DNA from: Ovis canadensis
Lineage: Eukaryota; Chordata; Mammalia; Artiodactyla; Bovidae
Direction: 5' to 3'
Length of the DNA: 64,000 nt
Assembly (NCBI RefSeq): GCF_042477335.2
Contig: NC_091248.1
Location: 121,232,501 to 121,296,500, forward strand
The notes beneath the pieces were generated by a model that ran no database searches, was not told where the DNA came from, and saw nothing but the letters and a program-made list of their open reading frames with translations. A program made the position numbers and the translations under genes. Below are positions 33,530 to 48,300 of this stretch, piece by piece (position 1 is the stretch's first letter; each line of letters starts with the position of its first letter).

Positions 33530-34430
33530 AAGAGTTAACTGAGCAAAGTAGCATACACACGAACACATCTTACAGGTCTGCAGAAAATAGGAATTTATAG
33601 AAATGATACTTTGGTAAGGGAAGCAGGACATATCAGTGTGCAAAGCACTATGTGATACACGGAGATTAAATAAACCACAGTCTCTGCTCTGCTTGTTGCC
33701 AAAATCTTGGCTCTCTGTGCACCAATGCCAAACATAAATATGGAGACAGTTATGGAGGAGAAAGAAAGAATGGCTGGCCACAAAAAAAACAGTGGGGTCT
33801 CAGGAAATGTGCCCCACTCCGGGGTGAGTAGGGAGAGGTTATATAGTTGGGCAAGGGTGTGTGATAAGGGTCTAGGCAGTAACAGTCTTGCATTCTTTCT
33901 TCTGCAAAGTTTCAAAAGAGTGAGGATGTATTCAGGGTCTTAGGTGGTTGGGGCTCCTAACCTTGAGCCTCTCTGGTCCCTTTAATCTTGCCTCAGGTGG
34001 CTTCCTGACTGTTCCTCCCTTGATTAGCAACTGTTCTGCTCTTTGGAACTCGGAGAAGGTCATGGAGGCTGGAGTTTTGACTCTAAGAAATGGGGGACAA
34101 AAAGATCTCCGTGCCCAGGAGCCCCACAGGGCCCAGCTTGACATCTTGCTCCCAGGCACAAAACATTATTAGCTAAATATAATGCAAACTGCAGGGAATA
34201 CCAAGTGCCCTAAGAAGGGAGAAGGAAAGATGAATTTAACTCTGATCCAAAGTACAAAGATCACTGAGGGTGAGGTTGGGGAGTACTCTCTCTAGGGCTC
34301 TGTGGGGGTTGGGGATAGAGTAACTAAGAGTCAGAAAAATTCCAGGTGGGGCAAAAGTAGGAGTTCAGCCTTGAGCAGAAAGGAAGGAGGAAGCTTGCGC
34401 AGGAATGTAGGGATCTGGGCACAAAAGTGG
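33530..34430. other. Intergenic, unassigned
   Basis: No gene. Parts (33780-34170) have the feel of a decayed LTR-type repeat, but I cannot support a family. Confidence 0.3.
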
Positions 34431-34439
34431 GTGGAACCA

Positions 34440-34535
34440 GTGGGCTCCGCCCCATCTCTTCCTCCCTCCTCCTCCCCCTGTCCCAACCTACTTACTGCCG
34501 AGTGAGCTCAGACAGGTGTGGAAGTCCTAGCGCAG
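34440..34535 (+). other. TMEM139: Candidate 5' non-coding exon and promoter of TMEM139
   Basis: A clean 3' splice site (pyrimidine tract then CAG, ending 35480) sits just before the TMEM139 ATG, so a 5' non-coding exon is expected upstream. The best donor I see is CAG|GTAAG with the exon ending at 34535, preceded by CT-rich DNA (34446-34495). The 5' boundary is unknown and transcript data would be needed to place it. Confidence 0.4.
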
Positions 34536-36338
<1,803 letters not shown>

Positions 36339-36659
36339 AGGACTTTCCGAGGATGTATCATCTTTCGGCACCAGACCCACTCATTCTTCAGACCATTGCT
36401 TCCCAGTGCCTGTCAGGTGTCAGGAACCGTGTCCCCACCTGGACATCACAAATGCAAACTTTGACCCAGAGAGGAGTCGGGCTGTGGTGAGCCCTGCCCG
36501 GTTTTGAGGTGGCCCATCCCAGAGATCCAGGTGGCAAAACTTGAGTCTTCAGGCAATATTCAGCAAGCTACCCCATATCCAGAGTTAGACCGAGGACGAG
36601 ATGAGGAAGTGATCCAGAGAATCTAGGGAAAGAAGAAAAGAAACAATATCTGAGTGACA

Positions 36660-36840
36660 TTCTGATGCTTCTGTTCCAGGTGCTTTGGCTCTATTTTAGA
36701 TAACAAAAATGAGGGGTTATTGCCCTCATTTGTGAAATGAGGGCCCTAATGGTCAGAAAAAAAAAAAAAAGATAATTTTCACAGGAGCACTCTGCTAGTA
36801 AATGACACAAAGTCTTGAACTTTGCTCTTCAGATCTCATT
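36660..36840 (-). mobile_element. MIR remnant downstream of TMEM139
   Basis: The complement of 36711-36840 follows MIR order (CTCATTTGTGAAATGAGGG, CTGCTAGTAAATGACACAAA). Contains a poly-A expansion (36757-36771) and a perfect 10-bp hairpin with 3-nt loop (36722-36744). Confidence 0.6.
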
Positions 36841-37015
36841 GCCTCTATCTTTTCTTTTTTCTTACTCTCTTTTTTTTGAGTTGTTTTATTTGGGACAAAA
36901 TGAGAAGTATAGCCCAGGAGATACCATTTCAAATAGTTCTGAGAAACTGCTCCAAAGAGGTAGGGGGAGAAGGTCAGTATATATATGATTTAAAAAAAAA
37001 AAAAAAGTTTGAGGA

Positions 37016-37665
37016 TAATTGCTTAACAATGTTGTGTTGGTTTCTGCCATACAACGTGAATTAGTCCTAAGCATAGATATATCCCTTCTTGTCTTGAGCC
37101 TCCATCCCCCCCCTCTAGGTTGTCACAGAGCACCACATAGCAACTTCCCACTAGCTGTTTACTTTACACAAGATAATGTATGTATTTCAGTGCTACTTTC
37201 TCAGTTAATCCCATCCTCCCCTTCCCCTGCTGTGCTGCTCACAAATTCATTCTCTACATCTGTCTCTGTTCCTGCCCTACAAATACCTTCATCAGTACCA
37301 TTTTTCTAGATTATGTGTATATATATGTATATACACACACACATACATTAGTATGGGCTTCCCAGGTGGCACTAGTGATAAAGAACCTGCCTGCCAACGA
37401 AGGGAGACACAAGAGATGCAGGTTCAATCTCTGGGTCGGGAAGATTCCCCTGGAGGAAGGCATGACAACCCACTGCGGTATCCTTGCCTGGAGAATCCCA
37501 TGGACGGGAGCCTGGCAGGCTACAGTCCATAGAATTGCAAAGTCAGACACGACTGAAACTACTTAGCGTGCACAAACATCCATTAATGTACAGTATTTTT
37601 CTCTTTCTGATTTACTTCACTCTGTGTAACAGGTTCTAGGTCATCTACCTCAGTTTGTATTTTCA
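37016..37665 (-). mobile_element. Ruminant L1 3' end split by a Bov-tA
   Basis: AACAATGTTGTGTTGGTTTC, AGGTTGTCACAGAGCACCAC, GCAACTTCCCACTAGCTGTT and CATCAGTACCATTTTTCTAG match the complement of a ruminant L1 3'UTR. The same text resumes after the SINE with TTTTTCTCTTTCTGATTTAC and ACTCTGTGTAACAGGTTCTA. Confidence 0.85.
37353..37575 (+). mobile_element. Bov-tA SINE nested in L1
   Basis: GGGCTTCCCAGGTGGCACTA head, CCACTGCGGTATCCTTGCC body, GTCAGACACGACTGAAACTA tail. Confidence 0.93.
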
Positions 37666-37902
37666 GTACAAGGCAACAGAAGCCAGTTCACCCAAGCATC
37701 TCTGTTCCCCTCTTGGTCAATGGCTGGTGAGGGGGTGGAGGACTTCCTGTATACAGAACCGGGAACCAATTGTGTCTGCAGACAGGGCGGGCTGAGTATA
37801 CCAGGAGTAAGCTAGCCTCCTAGAGGAGCAGAGGGAATTGCAACTGGGATGGTCCCTGTTCTACAAAGGGAGCAGTTCCTGCGCAGTGGGGCTGGGGGGC
37901 TG

Positions 37903-38215
37903 GAGTGAAAGTGAAAGTCGCTCTGTCCTGTCAGAGTCTTTGCGACTCCATGGACCACACAATCCATGGAATTCTCCAGGCCAGAATACTGGATTGGATA
38001 GCCTTTCCCTTCTCCAGGGGATCTTCCCAACCCAGGGACTGAACCCAGGTCTTCCACACTGTAGCAGATTGTTGACCAGCTGAGCCACAAGAGAAGGCCA
38101 AGAATACTGGAGTGGGTAGCCTATCACTTCTCCAGTGGATCTTCCTGACCCAGGAATCAAACCTGGGTCTCTTGCATTGCAGGCAGATTCTTTACCAACT
38201 GAGCCATCAGGGGGG
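37903..38215 (-). mobile_element. Bov-A2 SINE dimer
   Basis: GAAAGTGAAAGTCGCTCTGT tail side, then two BovA units each ending GAGCCACAAGAG or GAGCCATCAGGG. Confidence 0.92.
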
Positions 38216-38369
38216 CTGGACAGCAGTTTCCAATGCAGGATCCCCATCTGATGGGGAAGCAGGGAGTTAAACTGCCCCAGGGGGGAGAGACTTCTGATTT
38301 TCAGGATGGGTGGATATGATGATCGACCCGACCTTCTTGGAGAGAGGTGGTGGAATATCTAAGAAAGAG

Positions 38370-38574
38370 ACAGTTAAGTCACTCAATCGTGTCCGACTCT
38401 TTGCGACCCCATGGATTGTAGCCTACCAGGCTTCTCCGCCCATGGGATTTTCCAGGCAAAAGTACTGGAGTGTGTTGTCATTTCCTTCTCCAGGAGATCT
38501 TCCTGACCGAGGGATCGAACCCAGGTCTCCCGCATTGTAGGCAGACGCTTTTACCGTTTGGGCCACCAAGGAAT
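38370..38574 (-). mobile_element. Bov-tA SINE, minus strand
   Basis: GTCACTCAATCGTGTCCGAC tail side to GGGCCACCAAGGAA head side. Confidence 0.9.
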
Positions 38575-38929
38575 TCGAGTATCTAAGGCTCCCTCATAAA
38601 TCATCTATTAAGGCACTGGAGCCACTTGAACGCTGTGTGCGATTGCTTCAGCCTCACCCCTGCGCTGTGACGCTGGGTTTTACCCCAGGCTCCCTGGCCG
38701 GCTTCCTCAGATCCAAACAGAACGCCAGCTTCTCCGTAATCACGGTCTCAGCCTGTAACACAGGTTTGAGCCCGAGGGAGCTGCTCGACCATCCCTGACC
38801 CACTCTTCTCACTCTTTGCGCAGGGAAGCTGTCCAGGGCCTTTCAGTGCTTTCCTTGTCCTCCCTACGCGGGTCCCAACAGTTCAATAAATTGAAAAGTC
38901 CGGCCACACCCGTCTCCACAGAGTTCTCG

Positions 38930-39370
38930 CAATAGGCGGGCGAGGAGAGGCGGGCGGTGCCGGGGAGGGAGCTGTGGTTTCCGCGGGAACCATCGACCAA
39001 TCGGATGGCCATGTAGGGCGGGGCGGCCCTCGCTTCCCCTTCCGCCTAGCGCGCTCGCTCGCCCTATTGGTCAGCGCGCCCACCGTGCGGGTTCTGCGCC
39101 TGCGCGCGCTGCGGCGGCCGCTCCGGCAGGGCCGGCCTCGCGTGGAGGGGTAGGGGCGGAGCTAGAGGAGGCAGTGCGCAGGCGCGTTGCGCGCCGGCGG
39201 ACGGGGGAGGGATGCTGAGGACCCGGAGGCTCGTGGTTTGTTTGGGCTGTTGGGGGTGCACGCACAGCCCGGGAAAAGCGGGAAATGGCGGCGCCGAGCG
39301 CGGGCTCCCAGTCAGCCCTCCAGCCAAAGGAGCAGATGGCCGCTGATAGGGGGCGCAGGTGAGTGGGGAG
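38930..39370 (+). promoter_or_regulatory. CASP2: CpG-island promoter of CASP2
   Basis: A CpG-dense block ends over exon 1. It holds a CCAAT box (38997-39001), an inverted CCAAT (ATTGG, 39066-39070), an Sp1-type GC box (GGGCGGGGCGG, 39016-39026) and two NRF1-like motifs (39095-39107 and 39175-39186). There is no TATA box. This is the usual make-up of a ubiquitous promoter; binding is inferred from motifs only. Confidence 0.75.
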
Positions 39371-42300
39371 AGTCCGGGGGTCCTTAGTGGGTCCGAGGGG
39401 AGGAACGCAGATTTCTGGCGTGTGATCCTGGCGCCTCGTCACCTCGGAGCCCCTGGAAGCAGCTATATCCGCGCTTCCAGCCAGGGAAGCAATGACCGAG
39501 GGGAGCGCAAGCGGGCGAATCTCTTCTGGGCCTTGTCCGTCTCGTGCACAGACTCCCCAGCCTCCATTTCTTCCAACGCACGGGGCTCTGAACCAGGGGA
39601 GCTCTTTTCAGTCCCGCCAAATCTCCGCTTCTCTTAAATGATTCTTTATCTTTTCTGTTTCGTGCCTCCCTTTTCAGGAACTAAACTGCTCTCTTAAACA
39701 CCTGTGAGACCTGCAGACCTCTGCCTGGTGTGCATTTGTTTTAAGTCGAGTAGATCATGATCTGTATTGCATTGGGTGTAGTGAACAGATTTTCAAAGCA
39801 TTCCACAGAGGTGTTGGGATTTGAGTACTTTGAGACAAGGAGGTGAGTGTGCCTCGGTCTCTGCCCTAGGTAAATCCTTTCATGGCAGACCCAGAAGATT
39901 AACTGAGGGCTTTCGAACCGGACCTGCAGAAGGACACAGAATCAGGACTTTTAAAACTCACCTTTGCGTCCGTTTTCTCCACTCCCTCCTCCCTTTCCGT
40001 ATGTGTCTTAAAGTTCTAAGTGATTGTGGTTACTTCTGAAAAGTCCATGTTTGAAACTGCCCAAGATACGGAATACTGGAAGGAGCAGGTGTGTGGAGAA
40101 TGGATGGTGCTTCACATCAAACCCTAATGAGTTACTGATTGAAAATTTAAGTCCAGAACTTGGAGTTAAAAACTGAGTGTCGATTAGTGAATTGTGTGAA
40201 TGAGATGGAATGGGGAGAGACTTTGAGAGGGATTGTCATCGTTTAAGGGCAGACCAAAGGTCCTGTGAAGGAAAACAGGGACCTAGTAGGGAGAGAGGGA
40301 AACTGGAGAGAATGGTGGCATGGAAACCAAGGGAGGATAAAGTTTCAAGGAGAAAATACTAGTAAATTAAGAGAAAAAAGTAAACTGCCCCACCATTGGT
40401 GTGTATCCTGAGGAAATACCCAGTATCCAGCTGCGATGTTATCTTGAGACTGACCTATTAACACTTATTTTTATCAGAGTTCATGCATGTCTGCTTTGGT
40501 GTGTGTTCCAAGGTGATTCTTTAAAAAAAAAAAAAAGTATTTATTTATTTATGGCCGTGCTGAGTCTTCGTTGCTGCATTGGGGCTTTCTCTAGTTGGTG
40601 GACTAGTTGTGCTCCTCTCTTGTTGAGGAGCACAGGCTCTAGGGTGCGCTGACTTCAGTAGTTGTGGCTCCTGGGCTCTAAAGCACATGCGAAGTAGTTG
40701 TGGCATACGGGCTTAGTTGCTCTGCTGCACGTGGGATCTTCCTAGACCAGGAATCGAACCGTGTTTCCTGCATTGGCAGGTGCCAAGGTGATTCTTAATG
40801 ACATTTCTGACTTCTCTACAGATTGTATTGTCGTAGCAGGTTTTTAATGAATATATGGGGTAATGAGAGTATTACGATAGAACAGAAACAAGAAGTTAAA
40901 GCGGAGTTTCAAACATCACTGTCCCAAACCCCAAAATCAATGAAAGTTGGCTACCTGTAACCCTGGGCCCTAGAGAAGGAAATGGCAGCCCACTCCAGTA
41001 TTCTTGCCTGGGAAATCCCATGGACAGAGGAGCCCAGCAGCTACAGTCGATGGGGTCACGAAAGAGTTGGACACAATGACTAAACAACACAACCCTGGGA
41101 GTGTTCTACTGGCTGGTTCCTCTACTTTGGATTTCTTGTGCCTCAGAAGCTCTTCCAAAGCTGCTTTTCCCTCCTCCATTCTAGAATTAAACCATGGACA
41201 TTCTACAAATGCGTGGTATTTCACTGATTCTGAGATGTATGTCCCCCTCACTCCCGTACTCTTGCCTGGAAAATCCCATGGATGGATGGAGGAGCCTGGT
41301 AGGCTACTGTCCATGGGTCCCAAAGAGTTGGACACGACTGAGAGATTTCACTTTCACTCACCCTCAACCCCCACACAAACTCATTTTAACATCTTTGAAA
41401 TCAGGATGCATTTTAAAATAGATTTTTACGTTGCAAACTGAAGCTGTTATCTTTCTTACTGCCATCAGATCCTCACTGTTGTTATGTATGTGGAAACTGA
41501 GCAGGCTGGCAAGTGTGGAACTTAAATATACTAAGCATATAGATGGTATATATTGGAAATAGGATTCTTTTAGTTCATCAACAGAAGCTGATCTCTTTCC
41601 AAATACATAGCCAAATGAAGGAGTCCTTGAAATGAAGGCATCCCTCATAAACTAAATTACCAAAATAATTTTGGCTTTTATAGGGATTAACCCTATAAGT
41701 GATTTCAAGTTACGCTGATTGTTTCTGTCATTGACATTTATCTGCTGTCACTGTCAGACTTTCTACTTAATTCCGTTCTTATAGGATTCTGGTCATTTCT
41801 GGTGTCATTTTGTCACAGGAGCTAACAGTTTTAAAAAAACCATAGTTTTAGGTGGTATAAGTGGGCTTCCCAGGTGGCGCTAGTGGTAAAGAACCTGCCT
41901 GCCAGTGCAGGAGATATAAGAGACGCGGGTTCAATCCCTGGGTCAGGGAGATCCCCTGGAGGAGGGCATGGCAACCCACTGCAGTATTCTTGTCTGGAGG
42001 CTCCCATGGACAGAGGAGCTTGGTGGGCTTACAGTCCTTAGGGTTACAAAGAGTCGGACAGGACTGAAGCAAATAAGCACAGTACATAGCGCAATACAGG
42101 CTTGAGAGGGGTATGTGTGTGTGTGATTTATTTGCTGTTAAAGTTGTCCGTTGAGTTTTTGCCATTGTATTAAATTATTTTATTTCTCACAGAGGATTAT
42201 TTTAAATTCAGTCACTGTCAGCGACTTAGATAAGTAATGTGAAATGTTTTCTGCAGCACTCCTGAATTGAAATTGGTCTGACAGACAGAGGAGTATTCCT

Positions 42301-45300
42301 TATTGTGAATATGTGTACTTGTGTGTGTATGATTTTTGTCACGATAGACATTTGTTATTCTAGTTAGAACACAGAAGATGATCTCAGCTGAACATCCTCT
42401 GTAAAGGATTTATATCATTTGCTTATAATCAATGTGTCACTGCCTAATAACAATACTTCTGTGATTTTAAGCAGATTGAGTAAAGTACGTCTTAGTTATC
42501 GGAAGCCCTGTTCCTTATATTTTTCCTACCGACACCTCTTGCACCCCACTCCTCTATGCCAAATCTTGTATTGACGGCTTTTCTGTCTGCCTTTTATCTG
42601 CAGGATGTTGAGAGGGTGTGGCATGCATCCTGACCATCAGGAAGCTCTCAAAAAGAACCGAGTGGTGTTGGCCAAAGAGCTGCTGCTGAGCGAACTGTTG
42701 GAACACCTCCTAGAGAGGGACATTATCACCTTGGAAATGAGAGAGCACATTCAGGTATCGAGGCAAAAGAGGAAACCCAGGGAAATACATTGGTGGTCAG
42801 AGCAAGAATAGAGCACAGTACAGTGGGGGAAAGATGTCATGCTTCACTAAGGCAGTGAAAATGCATTTCTGCCCTCAAGCATTTGACAGAAAAGACAGAA
42901 TCCACGAGTAACGGGAAGGAGTTCACACATCCATTTCTTTCTGTGAAAAGGAGTTCTTGAGACAGATGATGATGTTAGTGGGAAGCTCGCCTGGAGAAAT
43001 AGGATTACAGCTGGATGAGTAAAGGTGATGTCATGTTTTATTCTTATAGGCCAAGACAGGCAGTTTTGGCCAGAACGTGGAACTCCTCAACTTGCTGCCC
43101 AAGAGAGGCCCCCAGGCCTTTGATGCCTTCTGTGTGGCCCTGAGGGAGACCAAGCAGAGTCACCTGGAGGAGCTGCTGCTCAGAACCCTGTCCGGTCTTC
43201 AGCCTGTAGTCCCGCCGGTATGGAGCCCTAGGCTGTGTGTGTTGAGAAAGGCTAGTTTGGTGGGAAAGGCATCTTTGAGACAGTGGGGATGAGTTGGGGT
43301 AGGGGGACTAGGGTTCTGTATTACTTGATCTGAACCAGCTCCCCTGAGCCTGGCTTGGTGGGTCCTGCTTTCTTACAGTTGAGCTGTGACTATGACCTGA
43401 GTCTCCCTTTCCCGGTGTGTGAGTCCTGTGCCCCCCACAAGCGGCTCCGCCTGTCTCCAGGTAAGAATTGATGATGTAAGATAGTACAACCCCTCCTCCT
43501 CTCCGCCCCAACCAGTCCCCCGTTGCAGATTGACTTCCGTTTCCTTGACTGGTATCTGACTTTGCCTAGTGTGATACCTATTTTTGTTCATAATTGGCAT
43601 AGTTTCCTCGGTGCATTTGTTAGGGACCAGCAGGACAGTTTAGGTGGGGTGTAGGTTGGACCTGTTTCCCTTCCATAACAAATGACTTTTTTAATGGTGA
43701 TTGGCCCTTGGAGCAACTGGTGCAGGTAGGAGATTCCTGCACGTGATTAGTGTGTTTGTATACAGCTGAGTTACTTTACTGTGAGGAAAAACTACGCTGT
43801 GGGCCTCTAGCCTGCTGACTTATTAGCCTCCTGATTAGAATAAGACTTTTATCAGATACCGCATTCAGTCATTGAGTGGGTTGAGCACCTGCTACTCTAG
43901 GCAGGTCCAGTGCAGAGGATCCCGTGATAAGCAAAAGCAAACAGGGTCTCTGTCTGCATAGTGCTTACAAACCAGGGGAGTGAGCGAAACCAAAGGGCAC
44001 CTGAGGTTATATGAAAATACTAAGATTGCCGGGTAGACTATAAGCTAGTTTTTCTGGTTTGTGTGCCGCAGATGCAGTGGAGCACTCCCTAGACCATGGA
44101 GATGGTCCTCCCTGCCTTCAGGTGAAGCCCTGCACGCCTGAGTTTTATCAGACACACCACCAGCTGGTGAGTCTTGGAAAATGGCAAGAGGAAAGGCACT
44201 GGGAAATGAGATCCCCTTCCTGGGCATCTGAATGTAGCTAGCTTGTGTGTACATCATTTCCTTCTCGCCTTGTTAGTCTTGAAAGCATTGTCCACTGACT
44301 GTCTTTTGTGGGCATTTCTATATTTTGACCTGGTGGGGCTACAAAGAAGAATGTGACGTCTTAGTTTTCTTGAAATGTCTCATTTTGGAGGGGGAGGCAT
44401 AGTTTCTGTCCTCACGAAGCTGACGGTCTCATTGGGTGCCCCTCGCCAGGCCTACCGGTTGCAGTCTCGGCCCCGCGGCCTGGCACTGGTGCTGAGCAAT
44501 GTGCACTTCACTGGAGAGAAAGACCTGGAATTCCGCTCGGGAGGGGATGTGGACCACAGCACTCTCGTCACCCTCTTCAAGCTCTTGGGCTACAAAGTTC
44601 ATGTTCTTCTTGACCAGACCGCACAGGTAGGTACCTGAGGCGCAGGGCATGTTGACATGTGCATCAGAGAGCTGGTGACACGTGGGGGCCAGACATGTCC
44701 ATGCTCCTAAGCCAGGAGGGCTGGGCTTTACTAGAGTTACTCTCTCTCCCTACTTTTTACTTACTGTATTCTGTCTCCCACCTTGCAGCCTAGTTTTTGA
44801 AAAAAGAAAAGAGGGACTTCCCTGGTAGCCCAGTGGTAAAGAGTGCGCCTTCCAATGCAGGAGACATGAGTCCGATCCCTCATCTGGGAAGATCCCACGT
44901 GTCTCAGAGCAACTAAGCCCACGTGCCCCAACTTCAGAGTCTGTGCTCTAGAGCCCAGGAGCCACAACCACTGAGCCTGAGCGCCCTGGAGCCTGTGTTT
45001 CACAACAGGAGAGTAGCCCCCTGCTCTCCTAAATTAGAGAAAAGCCCTCCCAGGAAGACCCAGCACAGCCAAAATAAATACATAAAGTTTTAAAAGGAGA
45101 GAGAGAAAGATCTGGGGCTAGCCGGCTGCTGCAGTGTTGACCTCCCAGGGTGGCTGTGCTTCCTGAATAAGAATGGTCCAGGATCGGGTTCTCCCAGCTA
45201 AGCAACTTGTTTCCCAAGCACTCAGGAGGTGAGGAGACACTGATACGCACCCAGCCAACCAAGGAAAGGTACATACAAGTCAGGACTACACAGGACAGTG

Positions 45301-48300
45301 ACTTCTTGATTGATACTGCTGCTTAGGGTTCCAGCTGTTATTCTCATGATGACATTGGCTGATAAAAGTTTGCTAGAATTGTGCTTGTGAAATACTGTTT
45401 TGTTGCTGTTTCGTGAATTAACATGACCTGTTGTTATAAGTTGTGTGACCACAAGACAGATCTTCGGGTAGATAACTTGTGAACTAGATTCCTGCAGGTC
45501 ATCAGCATTTTTGTGATCAGTTAGTCTCCGTTAGCCTCAATTACTGGCTGTACCACTGACGTTTTTACCTTTAGGGAGTTCTGTTTTGAAACTGAAAATA
45601 GTGCATTGGTAGATCGATACTAATTCTTCCATTTGATTCCAGGAAAACAGTATTTTCCTAAACTTGCCTTTGGGAATGTCCATGGTAAAAAGGTTTCTAG
45701 GAGATTCTATTTGATCTGTTGAGGTAGTGTGGTCCCTGTCTGTCTTCAGCATTGTCTGTGGATTTCATTTTTGTTTCTCAGTTGTCTTACTTCTATGAAA
45801 TAGATTATATGTCTGCTAAACTTCAGGTAAGGCCAGTTTCAGTGGTTGATACCTGAATGTTGTCCTGCTGTTGCCAGCTTCTCAGTGATAGCAGCTCCTG
45901 CAAAGGAGTAAACTCAGGCTTGCTTCAAAGCCATGGCTAGAACAGGTTCTTGGGTCATCAGGTACTTTCCTGAGAGTTTCCTGGGCTTGGAGTAAGGGGG
46001 GACAACAGTAATTCTTTCAGAGGGAGTCCTATTAGAAGGTCATTTAACAAAATGAATGCTGTTTACATTTCTTTAGTGGTTTTGGTCTAATCATTCCTTT
46101 TACTAGGGATATACTCTTTCTTTGTTTTCCAAATTTTATGCAGTTGATAAAGGATTTTATGTGCCTGATAGTTAAAAGATACATCCCTAATCACCAAGTC
46201 AGCTCTGGGCTCCTGCTTCTTGGTGACATTCAGTAGCTGTGATGGGCCTATGAGCCAACTTCACAGATCTCATTCCCTGATGCAGATTCAAGGACCTGTT
46301 GGATTCTGATTCTCTGATTACATTGTTCCATGACTTGAATTGCAGTAGAGTTCAATTTTGAGCCCCTTATAATGGGGAACTATGTGAACTGCCAGAGCTT
46401 CCCTGATAGCTCAGTGGGTGAAGAATCTGCCTTCAGTGTAGGACCTTGGTTCAATTCCTGGGTCAGGAAGATCCCCTGGAGAAGGGACAGGCTACCCACT
46501 CCAGTATTCTCGGGCTTCCCTTGTGGCTCAGCTGGTAAAGAATCCGCCTGCAATGCGGGTGACCTGGGTTTGATCCCTGGGTTAGAAAGATCCCCTGGAG
46601 AAGGGAAAGGCTACCCACTCCAGTATTCTGGCCTGGAGAATTCCATGGACTATATAGCCCATGGGGTCCAAAGAGCTGGACATGACTGAGCGACTTTCAC
46701 TCTAAATTTTGAGACCCTTATAATGGGGAACTATGTGAGCTCTCAGAGATTTTTTAAAATGTGAACCTTGAATTCAGGGGACCTCAGTTAGATGAAAGTC
46801 TTGATTTCAGTTTAAAAAAAAAAATGCAGCAGCACGTTCCCTAATGTTCCTGAGACAACAAAGGATTAGAGACGGTGTCTTCTGCAGTAGTGAAGAGGAA
46901 GAAGCCATCACCTGGGTAGATGTGGTCAGGAGGGTGTGAGACTTCAGCTGTCTTTGGAGGGTGGAAGCTGCTGAGGAGAGAGGAGGGGTGAAGGGGTCCT
47001 ACACAGGGGCCACAGCATACAGGTTAGAGCTGTGTGTGATGAACCAAGTGTCTGGGGCCCAGGAGTGCCAAAACAAGATTGGAGATCAGGGGACCAGAAT
47101 GCCCAGGGCCTTGAATGTCTTTCCCAAAGGAATTGGACTTCCTTGTGTTAACACTCCAACATCATTAGTAGTTTTTGAATAGAAAGGTGATGCATTCACA
47201 GTGATGATTCAGGAAGATTAATATGATACCATTGTAAAGAATGAGGTAGAGGGCTTCCCTGGCGGTCCAGTGGTTAAGACTTCATGCTTCAAATGCACGG
47301 GGTGCAGGTTCGATCCCTGGCTGGGGAACTGAGACCCCACATGCTGTGATGAGATGGCAGGGGTTCTGAACAGGATAGCAGACCAAAAGGTAAAGGACAC
47401 ATGTGGAAAATAGTATAATGGCATGATTGTACCGTCAGTGCTTCGTGACTGAATAATATGGAAGAATAATATGTGACTCAATAACATGGAAGAAGAAAAA
47501 TGTAAGGAATTGAGAGCCCCCGAGGAAGTCAGGACCAAAGATGTGAATTTGGGAACTACTAGTATAGGAAAAAGACTTAAGTAATGAGAGCCTATGATCT
47601 CCAAGAAGGAGCCAGAGAACTAGGATTGAACCTTGAGGGTATCACCCTCCCCACGTATCTGGTCCTCAGCAGCTCTGGAGGTGCAGAACGGGACAGTGCA
47701 GGGGCAGCTTCTGACAGCGGCCGGGGGAGCTCGCAGGCACGGTTGAAACCAGAGGACAGCAGTCGGTGTGACCATTTGGTGCAATGGGCGTTTGCACAGG
47801 AATACTTTCTTTCTGATGGAATGTCCTCAGCAGGCCAGAGACAGAACCAGGAAAATTTGGATCCTCTTTTTCTCCCCCTATTCTCTTTTTGCTTTAGAGA
47901 TAATGTCATTTAAAAGTCTGAGATGGTGTAATCTTGAAGAAGTGTCTTACGCTGATGGTGCTGGCGAGCACGCTGGTATCTTCCCTGCCCATGGAGGTGT
48001 TCAATGCTTCTGTTCTTCATCAGAGTCTGTTCTCATTGCTTCCACCTCTTGAGGTTACTAGTTCTAGAATTACAGTTTATTGTATGTTAGGCAATGAGAT
48101 ACCCTTTAAAGTGGCAGATTTCTTTTCACCAGGTATTGGTTTATAGCTGGCTTTGAGAGTATAGTGACAAGCGCTATGGGTCATCTCTGGAAAATGCAGC
48201 TGCCTACAGGATTTTGTGTGTAGTTGCAGGGAGTTCACAGGTTATTCCCTTCTGTGTCCCCCAGCCAAAAACACGTACGAGTGTGAAGAGCCCTGCTATT

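Larger units (their letters stand above)
39359..42603 (+). other. CASP2: CASP2 intron 1
   Basis: A 3.2-kb intron between the short first exon and the CARD exon. It carries a minus-strand CHR-type SINE (40522-40782), two Bov-tA-like 3' pieces (40970-41092, 41240-41362) and a Bov-tA (41861-42085). The rest looks single copy, with a short GT repeat at about 42112-42124. No further coding exon is seen. Confidence 0.85.

Noticed and set aside
33530-34200. A possible further LTR-type fossil
   Set aside because: General resemblance only; no ends or known motifs that I could support.
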